Source: Roseibium alexandrii DFL-11
Lineage (GTDB): Bacteria > Pseudomonadota > Alphaproteobacteria > Rhizobiales > Stappiaceae
Length of the DNA stretch: 64,000 bases
Direction of reading: 5' to 3'
Assembly (NCBI RefSeq): GCF_000158095.2
Contig: NZ_CM011002.1
Span: 943,028-1,007,027 of the forward strand
How positions within the stretch are numbered: position 1 is the first letter of the stretch; the number at the start of each line of letters is the position of its first letter. The notes beneath the pieces are model-generated. The model saw only the letters and a list, made by a program, of their open reading frames with translations. It was not told the DNA's origin and did no database searches. The translations under genes and the position numbers were made by a program. Below, piece by piece: positions 10,443 through 20,189 of this stretch.

Positions 10443-12488
10443 TTAGGCTGCGGCGAGGCCGCGGCCTTCCAGGAGGGCGTCGATTTTCGGGGCGCGGCCG
10501 CGGAACGCGACATAGGCGTCTTCCGGATCCGGTCGACCGCCAGCGGAATAGATGTTGGTCAGGAGCTTGTCCGCTGTGTCCTTGTCGAAGATGTCACCGG
10601 CTTCCTTGAAAGCTCCGAAGGCATCTGCATCCATCACTTCCGACCACATGTAGCTATAATATCCGGATGAATAGCCGTCGCCGGAAAACACATGCTGAAA
10701 GTGCGGGATGCGATGGCGCATGGTGATCGCTTTCGGCATGCCGATTTTTGCAAGTTCCGTCTTTTCAAACGCGACCGGATCAAAGCTCGACGGATCGTCC
10801 AGCAAATGAAGCTCCAGATCGAGAAGGGCGCAGGCCGTATATTCCACGGTTGCGAAACCTTGATTGAAGTTCGCGGCTGCAAGCAATTTGTCGAGCAACG
10901 CTTTTGGCATCGGTTTGCCGGTTTTGTAGTGAACGGCAAACCTGGAGAGAACTTCAGGTTCGGACAGCCAGTGTTCGTAAAGCTGGGACGGCAGCTCGAC
11001 AAAGTCGCGGGCGACAGAAGTTCCAGAGATCATCGGATAGGTAACATTGGACAAAAGCCCATGCAGTCCGTGTCCAAACTCATGGAAGAGGGTGCGCGCA
11101 TCATCAAAGGTCAGAAGCGTGGCTTCACCCGATGCGCCCTTTGAGAAGTTCATGACATTGACGATGATCGGCGTTTCACCGCCGTTCAGCTTGTGCTGAG
11201 AGCGGAAGGCACTCATCCATGCGCCGGAGCGTTTGGACGGTCGTGCGAAGTAGTCGCCTAGGAACAGACCCGCATGTTTGCCATCTGCGTTCAGCATTTC
11301 GAAGACGCGCACATCCGGATGGTAGACGGGCACGTCCTTGAGTTCCTGGAAAGTGACACCGAAGAGGCGAGTTGCCGTGTCAAATGCCGCTTCGATCATC
11401 TTGTCGAGCTGCAGATAGGGCTTCAATTCGGCTTCATCGAGATCATGCTCCGCCTTGCGGACCTTCTCTGAATAGTACCGCCAGTCCCATGCCTCGATCT
11501 CATGGTTTTCACCCAGGCTCTGAGCCATTTCACCCAGTTTTTCCGCTTCCTCATTCGCGCGGACAACAGCCGGCGTCCAGACTTTGGTCAAGAGATCGCG
11601 CACGTTTTCCGGTGTCTTGGCCATCGTGTCGTCCAGCTTGAAGGCGGCGAAGCTGTCAAAACCCAAAAGCCTGGCTCTTACCGCACGCAGTTCAAGAGTG
11701 TTCTTGATAATCGCGCGGTTGTCCGTGTCGCCGCCGTTCTCACCGCGGGCAGACCATGCCTTGAACGCTTCTTCGCGCAGCCGCCGGTTGGTGGAGAACT
11801 GCAGGAACGGTTCGATCGACGAACGGGAGAGGGTGATGACATGCTTGCCGTCATGACCCCGCTCCTTGGCGGCTTCGGCTGCAGCTGCAATCAGAAAGTC
11901 CGGCAGTCCGGCGCGGTCTTCCTCGGTTTCCAGAACCAGCTGGTACTCGGATTCATCCTTCAGAACGTTTTGCGAAAAGGAGGTGCCAAGTGTTGCAAGC
12001 TTTTGCGAGAGATCGGCCATGCGAGCCTTGTCATCTGCCGCAAGTCCGGCTCCGGCACGCTGGAACATCTTGTAGTAACGTTCCAGAACCTTGGCATCTT
12101 CCGGGTTCAGCCCAAGGGAGTCTTTTTCACTCCAAAGCGCGGCGATCCGGTTGTAAAGCTTTGCGTTGAGCAGCGTGTCTGAGCTGTGCTTGGCAAGCTT
12201 TGGAGCAAGATCGCGTTCGATCTTCTGCAGGGCTTCGTTGGTGTGGGCGCCGCTCAAATTGAAAAAGGTCCGTGCAACTTTGGACAGAGCCTTTCCCGAT
12301 GTTTCCAGCGCGACAACCGTGTTCTCGAACGTCGCCGGTGCTGCCTGATCCGCGATTGCATCAATTTCGGCACGGGCCTCGGCCATTGAAACCTCGAAAG
12401 CCTCTTCGAAGTGGCTCGGCACGATCTCGGAGAAAGGTGGGAGCTCGAAAGGTGTGGTCCAGTAGGTCAGCAACGGATTGGCGGTCAT
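10443..12488 (-). CDS. dcp: Peptidyl-dipeptidase Dcp, M3 family zinc metallopeptidase
   Basis: A 681-residue protein, the same size as E. coli Dcp. The zinc motif HEFGH is in TLFHEFGHGLHGLLS and the third ligand Glu is in DFVELPSQLYEHW. The N-terminal region (AFEVSMAEARAEI, TFENTVVALE, SGAHTNEALQ) resembles Dcp more than oligopeptidase A. The enzyme removes C-terminal dipeptides from small peptides and lacks a signal sequence here, so it is cytoplasmic. The ATG at 12488 is preceded by GAGG at good spacing; an ATG four codons upstream is less well placed. Monocistronic by appearance, with its own terminator. Confidence 0.92.
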   Translation of the reverse strand: MTANPLLTYWTTPFELPPFSEIVPSHFEEAFEVSMAEARAEIDAIADQAAPATFENTVVALETSGKALSKVARTFFNLSGAHTNEALQKIERDLAPKLAKHSSDTLLNAKLYNRIAALWSEKDSLGLNPEDAKVLERYYKMFQRAGAGLAADDKARMADLSQKLATLGTSFSQNVLKDESEYQLVLETEEDRAGLPDFLIAAAAEAAKERGHDGKHVITLSRSSIEPFLQFSTNRRLREEAFKAWSARGENGGDTDNRAIIKNTLELRAVRARLLGFDSFAAFKLDDTMAKTPENVRDLLTKVWTPAVVRANEEAEKLGEMAQSLGENHEIEAWDWRYYSEKVRKAEHDLDEAELKPYLQLDKMIEAAFDTATRLFGVTFQELKDVPVYHPDVRVFEMLNADGKHAGLFLGDYFARPSKRSGAWMSAFRSQHKLNGGETPIIVNVMNFSKGASGEATLLTFDDARTLFHEFGHGLHGLLSNVTYPMISGTSVARDFVELPSQLYEHWLSEPEVLSRFAVHYKTGKPMPKALLDKLLAAANFNQGFATVEYTACALLDLELHLLDDPSSFDPVAFEKTELAKIGMPKAITMRHRIPHFQHVFSGDGYSSGYYSYMWSEVMDADAFGAFKEAGDIFDKDTADKLLTNIYSAGGRPDPEDAYVAFRGRAPKIDALLEGRGLAAA

Positions 12489-12585
12489 GAAAATCCTCAA
12501 AAGGGTTCGAAAACGACTGCACTCAGATATGGCGCAAGCTGATCGTCCTTTAAAGAGGCTGTTCCTTTATTCCACTTTGTCGAGC

Positions 12586-13713
12586 TTAAACCCGTGGCTG
12601 CTGTTGTGTCGCACAGTGGATGCCGCCACCGGTCTCGCCGAGCCCGTCGACATTGAGGGCGACAACTTCGCGGTCCGGATAAAGCCGCTGCAATGTTCTC
12701 TGCAGCTCGCCATCGGTGTCCTTATCGCCAAATTCGGCACACACAACAGCGTCATTCAGAACATAATAGTTGGCGTAAGACGCCAGGAAATCATCGGACG
12801 TCACTCTGATGCGGCCGGGTGAGGGCACTTCGGTGATCTTCAAGTGACGTCCTTCCGCATCCGTCGACGACTTGAGGATAGCGAGCGTCTTCCTGGCGGA
12901 GACAGAAAAGATGTCATCGTCTTCCGGGTACGGAACTTGAATGAGAACCTCGCCTGGGCGGACAAAGCGTGCGAGGGCGTCGATATGATCATCTGTAATA
13001 TCATGACCGGCAACACCCGGTGCCCAGATCATCTTGTCCGCTCCATAGGCCCTGAGCAGCCGGTCTTCAATTTCGGCGCGTGAGAGATCGTTGCGGTTTG
13101 GATTGACCCAGCAGCTTTCGTGGGCAAGCAGGGTGCCATGGCCGTCCCACTCCACACCGCCCGGTTCACCGGTCAACCCGCTGGGATAAACAGTCAGGCC
13201 CATACGCTCAGCGACACGCGACACGATCTGACCGTCGTTGTCATGGAATTGTTTTTCGCCCCAGCCGTTGAATTTCTTCCCCGAGACAACAAGGCCGCCT
13301 TGATCATTAACTGCAAACAGTGGTCCTGCATCCCGGCACCAGAGATCATCAGTCGGGATATCCCATAAATCGACGGACTGGGAGAGACGCTTGCGGGCGT
13401 TTGCATGGTGCTCAGCACCGGCCAACATGACAACGGGTTCAAACTCGGCAATGGTGTTTGCGATCTCTGCGATCGTCTGCTGCAGGTCCTCAAGAAACCA
13501 TCGGTCCGGATGAACGGTGCGGTTCACCGGCCACTGCATGAACGTGCGCTCGTGCGGGTCGTCCTCTGCCGGAACGAAGTAGCCCTCGGGCAAGCCAGTC
13601 GTTGACGCTTGAGCTGACATCAAAAATCCTGTTCCCGAGTTCTTTGTCGCCAGAGCTGCTGTTACAGCCCATGCGCCTTTTAGAAAACGCCGCCGAGATG
13701 GGCCCAATTTCAT
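12586..13713 (-). CDS. Agmatine deiminase family protein with Tat signal (PAD-type)
   Basis: A 375-residue protein. The mature part is a peptidylarginine-deiminase-type fold close to agmatine deiminase: WCRDAGPLFAV, WDGHGTLLAHESCWVNPNRN, and the C-terminal GGGIHCATQQQP with the nucleophilic cysteine. Agmatine deiminase converts agmatine to N-carbamoylputrescine and ammonia. Unusually, the N-terminus carries a perfect twin-arginine motif (S6-R-R-R-F-L-K12), a hydrophobic stretch and a SAQAS cleavage-like site, so export to the periplasm is likely. The ATG overlaps the stop of the upstream FMN-binding gene by one base (TGATG); two GTG codons lie just upstream. Family assignment is firm; substrate is inferred. 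Confidence 0.85.
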   Translation of the reverse strand: MKLGPSRRRFLKGAWAVTAALATKNSGTGFLMSAQASTTGLPEGYFVPAEDDPHERTFMQWPVNRTVHPDRWFLEDLQQTIAEIANTIAEFEPVVMLAGAEHHANARKRLSQSVDLWDIPTDDLWCRDAGPLFAVNDQGGLVVSGKKFNGWGEKQFHDNDGQIVSRVAERMGLTVYPSGLTGEPGGVEWDGHGTLLAHESCWVNPNRNDLSRAEIEDRLLRAYGADKMIWAPGVAGHDITDDHIDALARFVRPGEVLIQVPYPEDDDIFSVSARKTLAILKSSTDAEGRHLKITEVPSPGRIRVTSDDFLASYANYYVLNDAVVCAEFGDKDTDGELQRTLQRLYPDREVVALNVDGLGETGGGIHCATQQQPRV

Positions 13714-14321
13714 CACCACATGGATCCTTTTGCCCGTTGCAACCAGTCCGCATCATAGGTCGAGCCGTCGAAACTGTCCTTTATTTCCTGCATGATTTGA
13801 CCTGGGGTCGGGAGGTCGCCTTTGGCAATTTGGCTCTCCGTGTTCCATAGATCTGCGCGCATTAAGGCTCGTGCGCACTGGAAGTAAGCTTCCTCAATTG
13901 TGATCTCGATGACGGACCGGGGCTCTTTGCCCTCCATGACAAAAGACGCGAGCTGAGCCGGATCAACTGAGATCACCGCATGTCCATTGATACGCAAAAC
14001 ATTGTTCCAGCCCGGGATCATAAACATCAGCGAGACGCGCGGATCTCGGATGATATTGCGCAGAGAATCAATCCGGTTGTTTCCGCGCCGATCCGGCATG
14101 AGCAATGTGCGTGGGTCCTTGATTCGAACGACCGGCCCGGCGTCTCCGCGCGGGGAACAATCAAGACCTTCTGGTCCCACCGTTGAGAGCGTGCAAAAGC
14201 AGGATTTCTCGACGATTTGACGGTAGGCGCTGGTCAGGTGATCAGTCACCTTTATGAGCGATGCTTCGCCGACTGGTCCGTAGTGTTTTTCAAGCTCATC
14301 GATGGTTTTAAGAACGGTCAT
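13713..14321 (-). CDS. Pyridoxamine 5'-phosphate oxidase family (FMN-binding split-barrel) protein
   Basis: A 202-residue protein of the split-barrel flavin-binding family. Visible: FCTLSTVGPEGLDCSPRGDAGPVVRI and LLMPDRRGNNRIDSLRNIIRDPRVSLMFMIPG, the usual FMN-binding block, then NGHAVIS. A C-terminal extension with ECARAL-like ordering (YFQCARALMRADLW) resembles the subgroup of general PNPOx-like proteins and not true PdxH. A redox role on an unknown small molecule is likely. Its stop codon overlaps the start of the agmatine deiminase homologue, so the two are probably translationally coupled; the functional link is unclear. Confidence 0.83.
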   Translation of the reverse strand: MTVLKTIDELEKHYGPVGEASLIKVTDHLTSAYRQIVEKSCFCTLSTVGPEGLDCSPRGDAGPVVRIKDPRTLLMPDRRGNNRIDSLRNIIRDPRVSLMFMIPGWNNVLRINGHAVISVDPAQLASFVMEGKEPRSVIEITIEEAYFQCARALMRADLWNTESQIAKGDLPTPGQIMQEIKDSFDGSTYDADWLQRAKGSMW

Positions 14322-14809
14322 AAAAAATCTCTTGTGGTTGTTTCCATGAGAACAATTTCAGCACCTGCCTTGTTTATGTGCAGACTTCAGCTCTGACCAA
14401 CACTTGGCGCCCTGTCCGTGCGTGATGATCTTATATGACTTTTGTCTAATGGCCTGTGCGAACTGGTGCTCTCCTGCATTACGTAAAGGTCATAGTGCGC
14501 TGCAACAAGAAAAATAAAGGAATCGATATCAACCATAGCGCTTTGTTTGTATGCACTGCGACATGAACGATTCGTCATGAGAAGTATTTAGCCAGTGTTA
14601 CTTCAAAAGTATTAGACGCCAAAAAGTCGGGCGCGCCAATAGTCGTATTGCTGACTGGAGCGCATCGTTTCTACAGTCTCGCCAGCTTGCAGTTTTTGAC
14701 GTGGTGGAGCCGGGTTTCCGGACGGGGAACAGGTCTGAACTGCTTGCCGCTGTACAGCGATTGCAGGCGCGCTCAAGGTGGGCCCGCCATGCCTTTCTGG
14801 GAGGAAAGT
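14322..14809. promoter_or_regulatory. Divergent intergenic region upstream of the liv-type operon
   Basis: A 488 bp non-coding stretch between the divergent FMN-binding gene and the substrate-binding protein gene. The left half is AT-rich and probably holds both promoters; the right half forms a long 5' leader for the transporter operon. A GGGAGG ribosome-binding site lies at the right end. I saw no convincing riboswitch fold or operator by eye. Confidence 0.4.
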
Positions 14810-16165
14810 ATGAGCTTAATTTACAAACCCCTTAACCGCCGTTCGATTCTGCGCGCCGGCGCGCTCGGCGGCACGGCTCTTGCCATGCCGACGGTATTCA
14901 CCAGCCGCGCATGGTCGCAGGGCTACTTGAATGAGCCGACCGGCTCGACAGTCACTCTCGGCTTCAACGTCCCGCAGACTGGTCCGTACGCGGAAGAAGG
15001 GGCTGACGAACTGCGCGCTTACGAACTTGCTGTTGAACACCTGAATGGTGAAGGCGACGGCGGAATGATGGGGACCTTCTCGTCGAAAGCTCTGAAGGGC
15101 AACGGTATTCTCGGCAAGAAAGTCGAGTATGTCACCGGTGACACTCAGACCAAGTCTGATGCTGCCCGCGCATCCGCAAAGTCCATGATTGAAAAAGACG
15201 GCGCCATCATGATCACCGGCGGTTCGTCCTCCGGCGTGGCCGTAGCTGTGCAGGCACTGTGCCAGGAAGCCGGCGTGATCTTCATGGCGGGTCTGACCCA
15301 CTCCAATGACACTACCGGTAAGGACAAGCGCGCCAACGGTTTCCGTCACTTCTTCAACTCGTATATGTCCGGCGCGGCTCTTGCTCCGGTGTTGAAGAAT
15401 GCTTACGGCGATGACCGCAAGGCCTATCACCTGACTGCGGACTACAACTGGGGTTACACCACAGAACAGGCCGTTAAAGAGTCCACCGAGGCGCTTGGTT
15501 GGGAAACTGTCGAGACCGTCAAGACACCGCTCGCGGCAACTGACTTCTCCGCATACATCACACCGGTTCTGCAGTCCGATGCCGACGTTCTCGTTCTGAA
15601 CCACTACGGCGGTAACATGGTGAACTCTCTCACCAACGCCGTTCAGTTCGGCCTGCGCGACAAAGTTGTCAACGGCAAGAACTTCGAAATCATCGTTCCG
15701 CTCTACTCCCGCCTGATGGCGAAGGGTGCTGGTGCGAACGTTAAAGGCATCTTCGGCTCCACCAACTGGCACTGGTCGCTTCAGGACGAAGGCTCCAAGG
15801 CCTTTGTGAAGTCCTTCGGTCAGAAGTACGGCTTCCCGCCGAGCCAGGCAGCGCACACCACTTACGTTCAGGCGCTTCTGTATGCGGATGCCTGTGAGCG
15901 GGCTGGCACTTTCAACCCGTGTGGCGTTGTTGAAGCTCTTGAAGGCTTTGAGTTCGACGGTCTCGGCAACGGTAAGACGTTGTATCGCGCTGAAGATCAC
16001 CAGTGCTTTAAAGATGTTCTGGTTGTGAAGGGTAAAGAAAACCCGACATCCGACTTCGACCTTCTTGAAATCGTCGAAGTGACCCCGGCATCTCAGGTTA
16101 CCTATGCGCCGGATCACCCGCAGTTTGCCGGTGGTGCATTGGGTACCTGTAATCCAGGCGCTTAA
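14810..16165 (+). CDS. ABC transporter substrate-binding protein (branched-chain amino acid/amide type)
   Basis: A 451-residue periplasmic binding protein of the LivK/type I fold: VTLGFNVPQTGPYAEEGADE at the mature N-terminus and ITGGSSSGVAVAVQALCQEAG after it. The signal region NRRSILRAGALGGTALAMP has a twin-arginine-like start, so Tat export is plausible. The ATG at 14810 follows GGGAGG. It is the first gene of a five-gene operon with two permeases and two ATPases. The ligand cannot be read from sequence; family members bind branched-chain amino acids, urea, amides or aromatic acids. A stable hairpin follows the stop codon, as is usual for highly expressed binding proteins. Confidence 0.88.
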   Translation: MSLIYKPLNRRSILRAGALGGTALAMPTVFTSRAWSQGYLNEPTGSTVTLGFNVPQTGPYAEEGADELRAYELAVEHLNGEGDGGMMGTFSSKALKGNGILGKKVEYVTGDTQTKSDAARASAKSMIEKDGAIMITGGSSSGVAVAVQALCQEAGVIFMAGLTHSNDTTGKDKRANGFRHFFNSYMSGAALAPVLKNAYGDDRKAYHLTADYNWGYTTEQAVKESTEALGWETVETVKTPLAATDFSAYITPVLQSDADVLVLNHYGGNMVNSLTNAVQFGLRDKVVNGKNFEIIVPLYSRLMAKGAGANVKGIFGSTNWHWSLQDEGSKAFVKSFGQKYGFPPSQAAHTTYVQALLYADACERAGTFNPCGVVEALEGFEFDGLGNGKTLYRAEDHQCFKDVLVVKGKENPTSDFDLLEIVEVTPASQVTYAPDHPQFAGGALGTCNPGA

Positions 16166-16182
16166 TCCGATTCAAATGAACT

Positions 16183-16207
16183 GGCAGGGCAGATCGTCTG
16201 CCCTGCC
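16183..16207 (+). promoter_or_regulatory. mRNA hairpin between binding-protein gene and permease gene
   Basis: Perfect 11 bp stem (16183-16193 with 16197-16207) and a 3 nt loop, directly after the binding-protein stop codon. No clear T tract follows. Such hairpins typically stabilise the upstream message or cause partial termination, giving more binding protein than permease. Confidence 0.6.
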
Positions 16208-16275
16208 GGTGTTTTCCTTGTAATTTAGCGCGGTTGGGGGCTGCCGCCACGCGCTGTTGATCCGAGCTGAGAGCG

Positions 16276-17307
16276 ATGGACGCGATACTTCTTCAAATCT
16301 TGAACGGTCTGGACAAGGGGTCCGCATATGCGCTGATCGCCCTTGGGCTGACCCTCATCTTCGGCACATTGGGCGTGGTCAACTTCGCCCACGGCGCGTT
16401 GTTTATGATCGGGGCCTTTTGCGCGGTCACACTGAACCGTTTGCTGTCCGTGTCGTTCACCACCATCGACGATACCCGGACCGACTTCCTCGGGAACCCG
16501 CTGAAGGTTGAAACGCCTTATGTGGAAGCCTGGTTTGGCCCGGAGATGGGAGGCGCGATCATTGATTGGTCGGTGCCCCTCGCGATCCTGTTCTCAATTC
16601 CGATCATGGCGTTGGTTGGCCTGTTCATGGAACGCGGCCTGATCAAGTATTTCTACAAGCGACCTCATGCTGATCAGATCCTTGTGACATTCGGTCTTGC
16701 GATCGTGCTTCAGGAAATCATCAAGTATTTCTATGGTGCAAACCCGATACCGACACCAGCTCCCGAAGTCTTTGCCGGCAGCTTCGACTTTGGCGCCCTG
16801 ATCGGTATGGATCCCAATATCATCATCTATCCGTACTGGCGGATCGTCTATTTCCTGTTTGCAACGGTCATCATCGGAGGGGTCTTCGCCTTCCTTCAAT
16901 TCACGACCTTCGGCATGGTTGTTCGGGCCGGCATGGCCGACCGGCAAACGGTCGGGTTGCTCGGAATTGATATCGACCGGCGCTTCACCGTCATGTTTGC
17001 CCTTGCCGCGATCGTGGCAGGCCTTGCAGGCGTGATGTACGCCCCCATCAATTCGCCCAACTATCATATGGGAATGGACTTCCTGGTCCTCAGCTTCGTT
17101 GTGGTGGTTGTCGGCGGCATGGGCTCGTTACCGGGCGCGGTCGCAGCCGGTTTCCTTCTCGGTATCCTGGAGAGCTTTGCGTCTATGGCACAGGTCGTGG
17201 CCCTGCTTCCGGGCATCAATCAGATCATCATCTATCTCGTTGCGATTGTGATCCTTCTCACCCGTCCTCGGGGACTGTTGGGCCGCAAGGGCGTAATGGA
17301 GAGCTAA
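16276..17307 (+). CDS. livH: Branched-chain-type ABC transporter permease, LivH family
   Basis: A 343-residue inner-membrane permease. It begins MDAILLQILNGLDKGSAYALIALGLTLIFGTLGVVNFAHG in the standard LivH manner and has the cytoplasmic EAA-like region GMVVRAGMADRQTVGLLGI followed by VVGGMGSLPGAVAAGFLLGI. About eight transmembrane segments are visible. Residues about 60-95 form an extra hydrophilic loop (TDFLGNPLKVETPYVEAW) seen in some subfamily members. It forms the translocation pore with LivM. GAGAG lies before the ATG. The symbol reflects family only; the substrate is unproven. Confidence 0.9.
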   Translation: MDAILLQILNGLDKGSAYALIALGLTLIFGTLGVVNFAHGALFMIGAFCAVTLNRLLSVSFTTIDDTRTDFLGNPLKVETPYVEAWFGPEMGGAIIDWSVPLAILFSIPIMALVGLFMERGLIKYFYKRPHADQILVTFGLAIVLQEIIKYFYGANPIPTPAPEVFAGSFDFGALIGMDPNIIIYPYWRIVYFLFATVIIGGVFAFLQFTTFGMVVRAGMADRQTVGLLGIDIDRRFTVMFALAAIVAGLAGVMYAPINSPNYHMGMDFLVLSFVVVVVGGMGSLPGAVAAGFLLGILESFASMAQVVALLPGINQIIIYLVAIVILLTRPRGLLGRKGVMES

Positions 17308-17310
17308 ATC

Positions 17311-18516
17311 ATGCTTGGACTTAACAAAAAAGACACGTCGCTCTTCATCCTCGTCCTGTTGCTGGTTGTCTTTGCGCCGTTCCTTTTGAACCCGTTCCCG
17401 GAAAACTCGGAACTCGCGCAATTCAACGCAGGCTATCCGGATCTGATGCAACGTTTCCTGATCTTCGGGATCTTCGCTATCGGCTTCAACATCCTCTTCG
17501 GTCTGACCGGGTACCTCAGCTTTGGTCATGCCGCCTTCCTGGGGGTTGGTTCCTACGCTGGCGTTTGGATGATGAAGCTGCTGACCATGAACGTGGTGCC
17601 GGCCATCATCATATCGGTGATCTTTGCCGGACTGTTCTCGGTCGTGGTCGGATACATCTCGCTCCGGCGCTCCGGTATCTACTTCTCGATCCTGACACTG
17701 GCGTTTGCTCAGATGTCCTTCTCGCTCGCCTATTCGGTGCTCACTCCCATTACAAACGGGGAAACTGGCTTGCAGCTGGCGCTCGATGACCCAAGAATCT
17801 TGGGTGTGAGTCAGGTGGATGGCTCCATTCCACCGGCCAACTTCTTCGGATTGCCGATGCGCGAGAGTTTTGAACTGACAATGGGTGGCTGGCTCTTCAC
17901 CTTTAATGTGGGCTACTATCTCTGCGCTGTTGTTATGATGATCGCCTTCTACATTGCGATCCGGATTTTCCGGTCTCCGTTCGGCATGATGCTGCGGGCT
18001 GTCAAATCCAACCAGCAACGGATGAATTTCACGGGTTTGAACTCCAAGCCGTACACCCTAGCTGCGTTCGTTATTTCCGGCATGTATGCCGGCCTGGCGG
18101 GTGGGTTGATGGTGGCGATGGATCCGCTTGCAGGCGCTGAGCGCATGCAGTGGACGGCGTCCGGTGAGGTGGTTTTGATGACCATTCTTGGCGGTGCTGG
18201 CACCTTGATCGGTCCAGTTCTCGGAGCTGGTTTCATCAAGTACTTCGAAAACATCTTTTCCAAGATCAACGACAACATTCTCTACGGTTGGTTCTCCGGC
18301 CTTCCAGAAGGGATCGCTGACTTCTTGGTCTTCGTAATCCACCCCTTCATCGGTAAGGGCTGGCACCTGACGCTCGGCATCATGTTCATGCTGATCGTTA
18401 TCTTCCTGCCGGGTGGCATCATGGAAGGCTTTGAGAGGATTGGCCGGCTGTTCAAGCGCAAGCCGTCCTCGAAGGAAAGCTCCGGTGGCAACCCGTCCGC
18501 AGCGCCAGCTGAATAA
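17311..18516 (+). CDS. livM: Branched-chain-type ABC transporter permease, LivM family
   Basis: A 401-residue permease starting 3 bp after livH. Family hallmarks: [20 protein letters not shown], then [17 protein letters not shown], then the ATPase-contact loop [23 protein letters not shown], then [21 protein letters not shown]. It has about ten hydrophobic segments and a basic, Ser-rich C-terminal tail. Together with LivH it forms the membrane part of the transporter. The segment around 140-190 with a soluble insertion is slightly longer than in E. coli LivM. Confidence 0.9.
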   Translation: MLGLNKKDTSLFILVLLLVVFAPFLLNPFPENSELAQFNAGYPDLMQRFLIFGIFAIGFNILFGLTGYLSFGHAAFLGVGSYAGVWMMKLLTMNVVPAIIISVIFAGLFSVVVGYISLRRSGIYFSILTLAFAQMSFSLAYSVLTPITNGETGLQLALDDPRILGVSQVDGSIPPANFFGLPMRESFELTMGGWLFTFNVGYYLCAVVMMIAFYIAIRIFRSPFGMMLRAVKSNQQRMNFTGLNSKPYTLAAFVISGMYAGLAGGLMVAMDPLAGAERMQWTASGEVVLMTILGGAGTLIGPVLGAGFIKYFENIFSKINDNILYGWFSGLPEGIADFLVFVIHPFIGKGWHLTLGIMFMLIVIFLPGGIMEGFERIGRLFKRKPSSKESSGGNPSAAPAE

Positions 18517-18527
18517 GGTGAACTGAT

Positions 18528-19283
18528 ATGGAAATCCTCAAAGTCGAGGGCGTGAACAAGTCATTTGGCGGACTTCGAGCTCTTAACAACGTCAATTTCA
18601 GTGTGGAAGAGGGCACGGTTCACGCGATCATCGGTCCGAACGGTGCTGGAAAATCGACATTCCTCAACTGCATGATTGGACGTCTGGCGCCGGATACGGG
18701 GACCGTGATGTTCGGGGATATCTCCCTGACCGGCATGAAACCACACGAGATCAATCAGGTCGGTGTTTCACGGGTGTTTCAAACGCCCGAGATTTTCGGA
18801 GACCTGACCTTGATGGAAAACATCATGATCCCGGCATTTGCAAAGCGGGACGGAGAATTCGCGCTCCACGCCTTTGCACGGGTGGATCAGGATGCGGAGA
18901 TCCGGGACAAAGCCATGCATATGCTGGAAGATGTCGGTCTTGCCGAAAAGCACAGCACCACCGCAAGCTCTTTGTCGCGCGGTGACAAACGCCGGCTGGA
19001 ACTTGCGATGTGCTTGTCTCAGGATCCGAAACTTCTGCTACTGGACGAGCCGACGGCTGGCATGTCCCGGGCAGACACCAATAACACCATCGATCTTTTG
19101 AAACGCATCGGCGACCGCGGCATCACGAAGGTGGTCATTGAGCACGACATGCACGTTGTGTTCTCGCTGGCCGAAAAGGTTTCCGTTCTGGCTCAAGGCG
19201 CGATCATCGCCGAAGGTAAGCCGGAAGACATCAAGGGAGATCCGAAAGTTCAGGAAGCCTATCTCGGAGGAGCGCACCTGTGA
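18528..19283 (+). CDS. livG: Branched-chain-type ABC transporter ATP-binding protein, LivG family
   Basis: A 251-residue ATPase. Walker A is GPNGAGKST (about 37-45), the signature is SLSRGDKRRLELAMCL (the usual LSGG is LSRG here) and Walker B is LLLLDEPTAGMS; IEHDMHVVFSLA supplies the switch histidine. The variant signature is common in LivG-like proteins. It energises import through LivHM. It overlaps livF by 4 bp (GTGA), so the two ATPases are translationally coupled. Confidence 0.92.
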   Translation: MEILKVEGVNKSFGGLRALNNVNFSVEEGTVHAIIGPNGAGKSTFLNCMIGRLAPDTGTVMFGDISLTGMKPHEINQVGVSRVFQTPEIFGDLTLMENIMIPAFAKRDGEFALHAFARVDQDAEIRDKAMHMLEDVGLAEKHSTTASSLSRGDKRRLELAMCLSQDPKLLLLDEPTAGMSRADTNNTIDLLKRIGDRGITKVVIEHDMHVVFSLAEKVSVLAQGAIIAEGKPEDIKGDPKVQEAYLGGAHL

Positions 19284-20059
19284 CCATTCTCGAAGATCAA
19301 TTTGTCGGCAAGACCGCACCGGCTGTTCAGCCAAAGAGAGCCCGCGGTGGCGCGCCTGCGTTCTTCTCTGCCTGGGATCTGCATGGGTACTACGGCGAGA
19401 GCTACATCGTACAGGGTGTCAACTTCGATGTGCGTGAAGGTGAAATTCTCGCACTTCTCGGCCGGAACGGTGCCGGCAAGACCTCCACCTTGAGAACAAT
19501 TGCCCGTATGGACGACCCAGCGCTGACCCATGGGGAGATATGGCTCGACCACAAGCCGTTACACGAGATGAAAAGTTTTCAGGCTGCCCAAAATGGCGTT
19601 GGTCTGGTGCCTGAGGACCGCTGTATAATTCCCGGCCTTACGGTTCAGGAAAACCTGGAGCTATCTCAGATCGCTGAACCCAAGGGCTGGTCAATTGAGC
19701 GGATCTATGAACATTTCCCACGGCTTGCCGAGCGCCGGGCCCAGGATGCCGTGACGATGTCCGGTGGTGAGCAGCAGATGCTAGCGGTTGCGCGCATCCT
19801 TGCGCGGGATATCAAGCTTCTGCTGCTGGATGAGCCTTATGAAGGTCTGGCGCCTGTCATCGTTCAGGAAATTGAACGCATCCTTGAAGGCGTGAAGGAT
19901 CTTGGCATGACCACGATTATCGTTGAGCAAAACGCTATCGCCGCGCTTCACTTGGCTGACAGGGCAGTGATCCTTGATATGGGCGAGGTTGTTTTTGACG
20001 GCACGGCGCAAGAGGTGCTCGACAATGCAGAACTCCGCCAGGAGTATCTGGCGATCTAA
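19280..20059 (+). CDS. livF: Branched-chain-type ABC transporter ATP-binding protein, LivF family
   Basis: A 259-residue ATPase. Walker A is GRNGAGKTST, the signature is TMSGGEQQMLAVARIL, Walker B is LLLLDEPYEGLAP, and the H-loop position reads VEQNAIAALHLAD (the usual His is replaced by Gln-Asn, a known trait of LivF proteins). A 25-residue N-terminal extension precedes the core. The start is a GTG inside the livG stop region. Last gene of the operon, followed by a strong terminator 23 bp later. Confidence 0.92.
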   Translation: MTILEDQFVGKTAPAVQPKRARGGAPAFFSAWDLHGYYGESYIVQGVNFDVREGEILALLGRNGAGKTSTLRTIARMDDPALTHGEIWLDHKPLHEMKSFQAAQNGVGLVPEDRCIIPGLTVQENLELSQIAEPKGWSIERIYEHFPRLAERRAQDAVTMSGGEQQMLAVARILARDIKLLLLDEPYEGLAPVIVQEIERILEGVKDLGMTTIIVEQNAIAALHLADRAVILDMGEVVFDGTAQEVLDNAELRQEYLAI

Positions 20060-20081
20060 AGCTCTCCGGTTTTAACGGATG

Positions 20082-20113
20082 AAAAAAGGCCGGCGCATGC
20101 GCCGGCTTTTTTT
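20082..20113 (+). terminator. Rho-independent terminator of the liv-type operon
   Basis: An 18 nt perfect palindrome (20089-20106, GCCGGCGCATGCGCCGGC) flanked by six A residues on the left and seven T residues on the right. It ends the transporter operon and by symmetry could work in both directions. Confidence 0.9.
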
Positions 20114-20189
20114 GGTCAGTTGTTCGTCCGGCAGTGCCGCTTATAGTGGAAACATATTTTCTATTGATTCTGCGGGCTAGGGCGGCGAG

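Noticed and set aside
14816..16117. Long open frame (433 codons) on the minus strand opposite the substrate-binding protein gene
   Set aside because: It is antisense to a clearly coding, family-matched gene and its translation shows no domain; a by-product of codon bias in GC-rich DNA.
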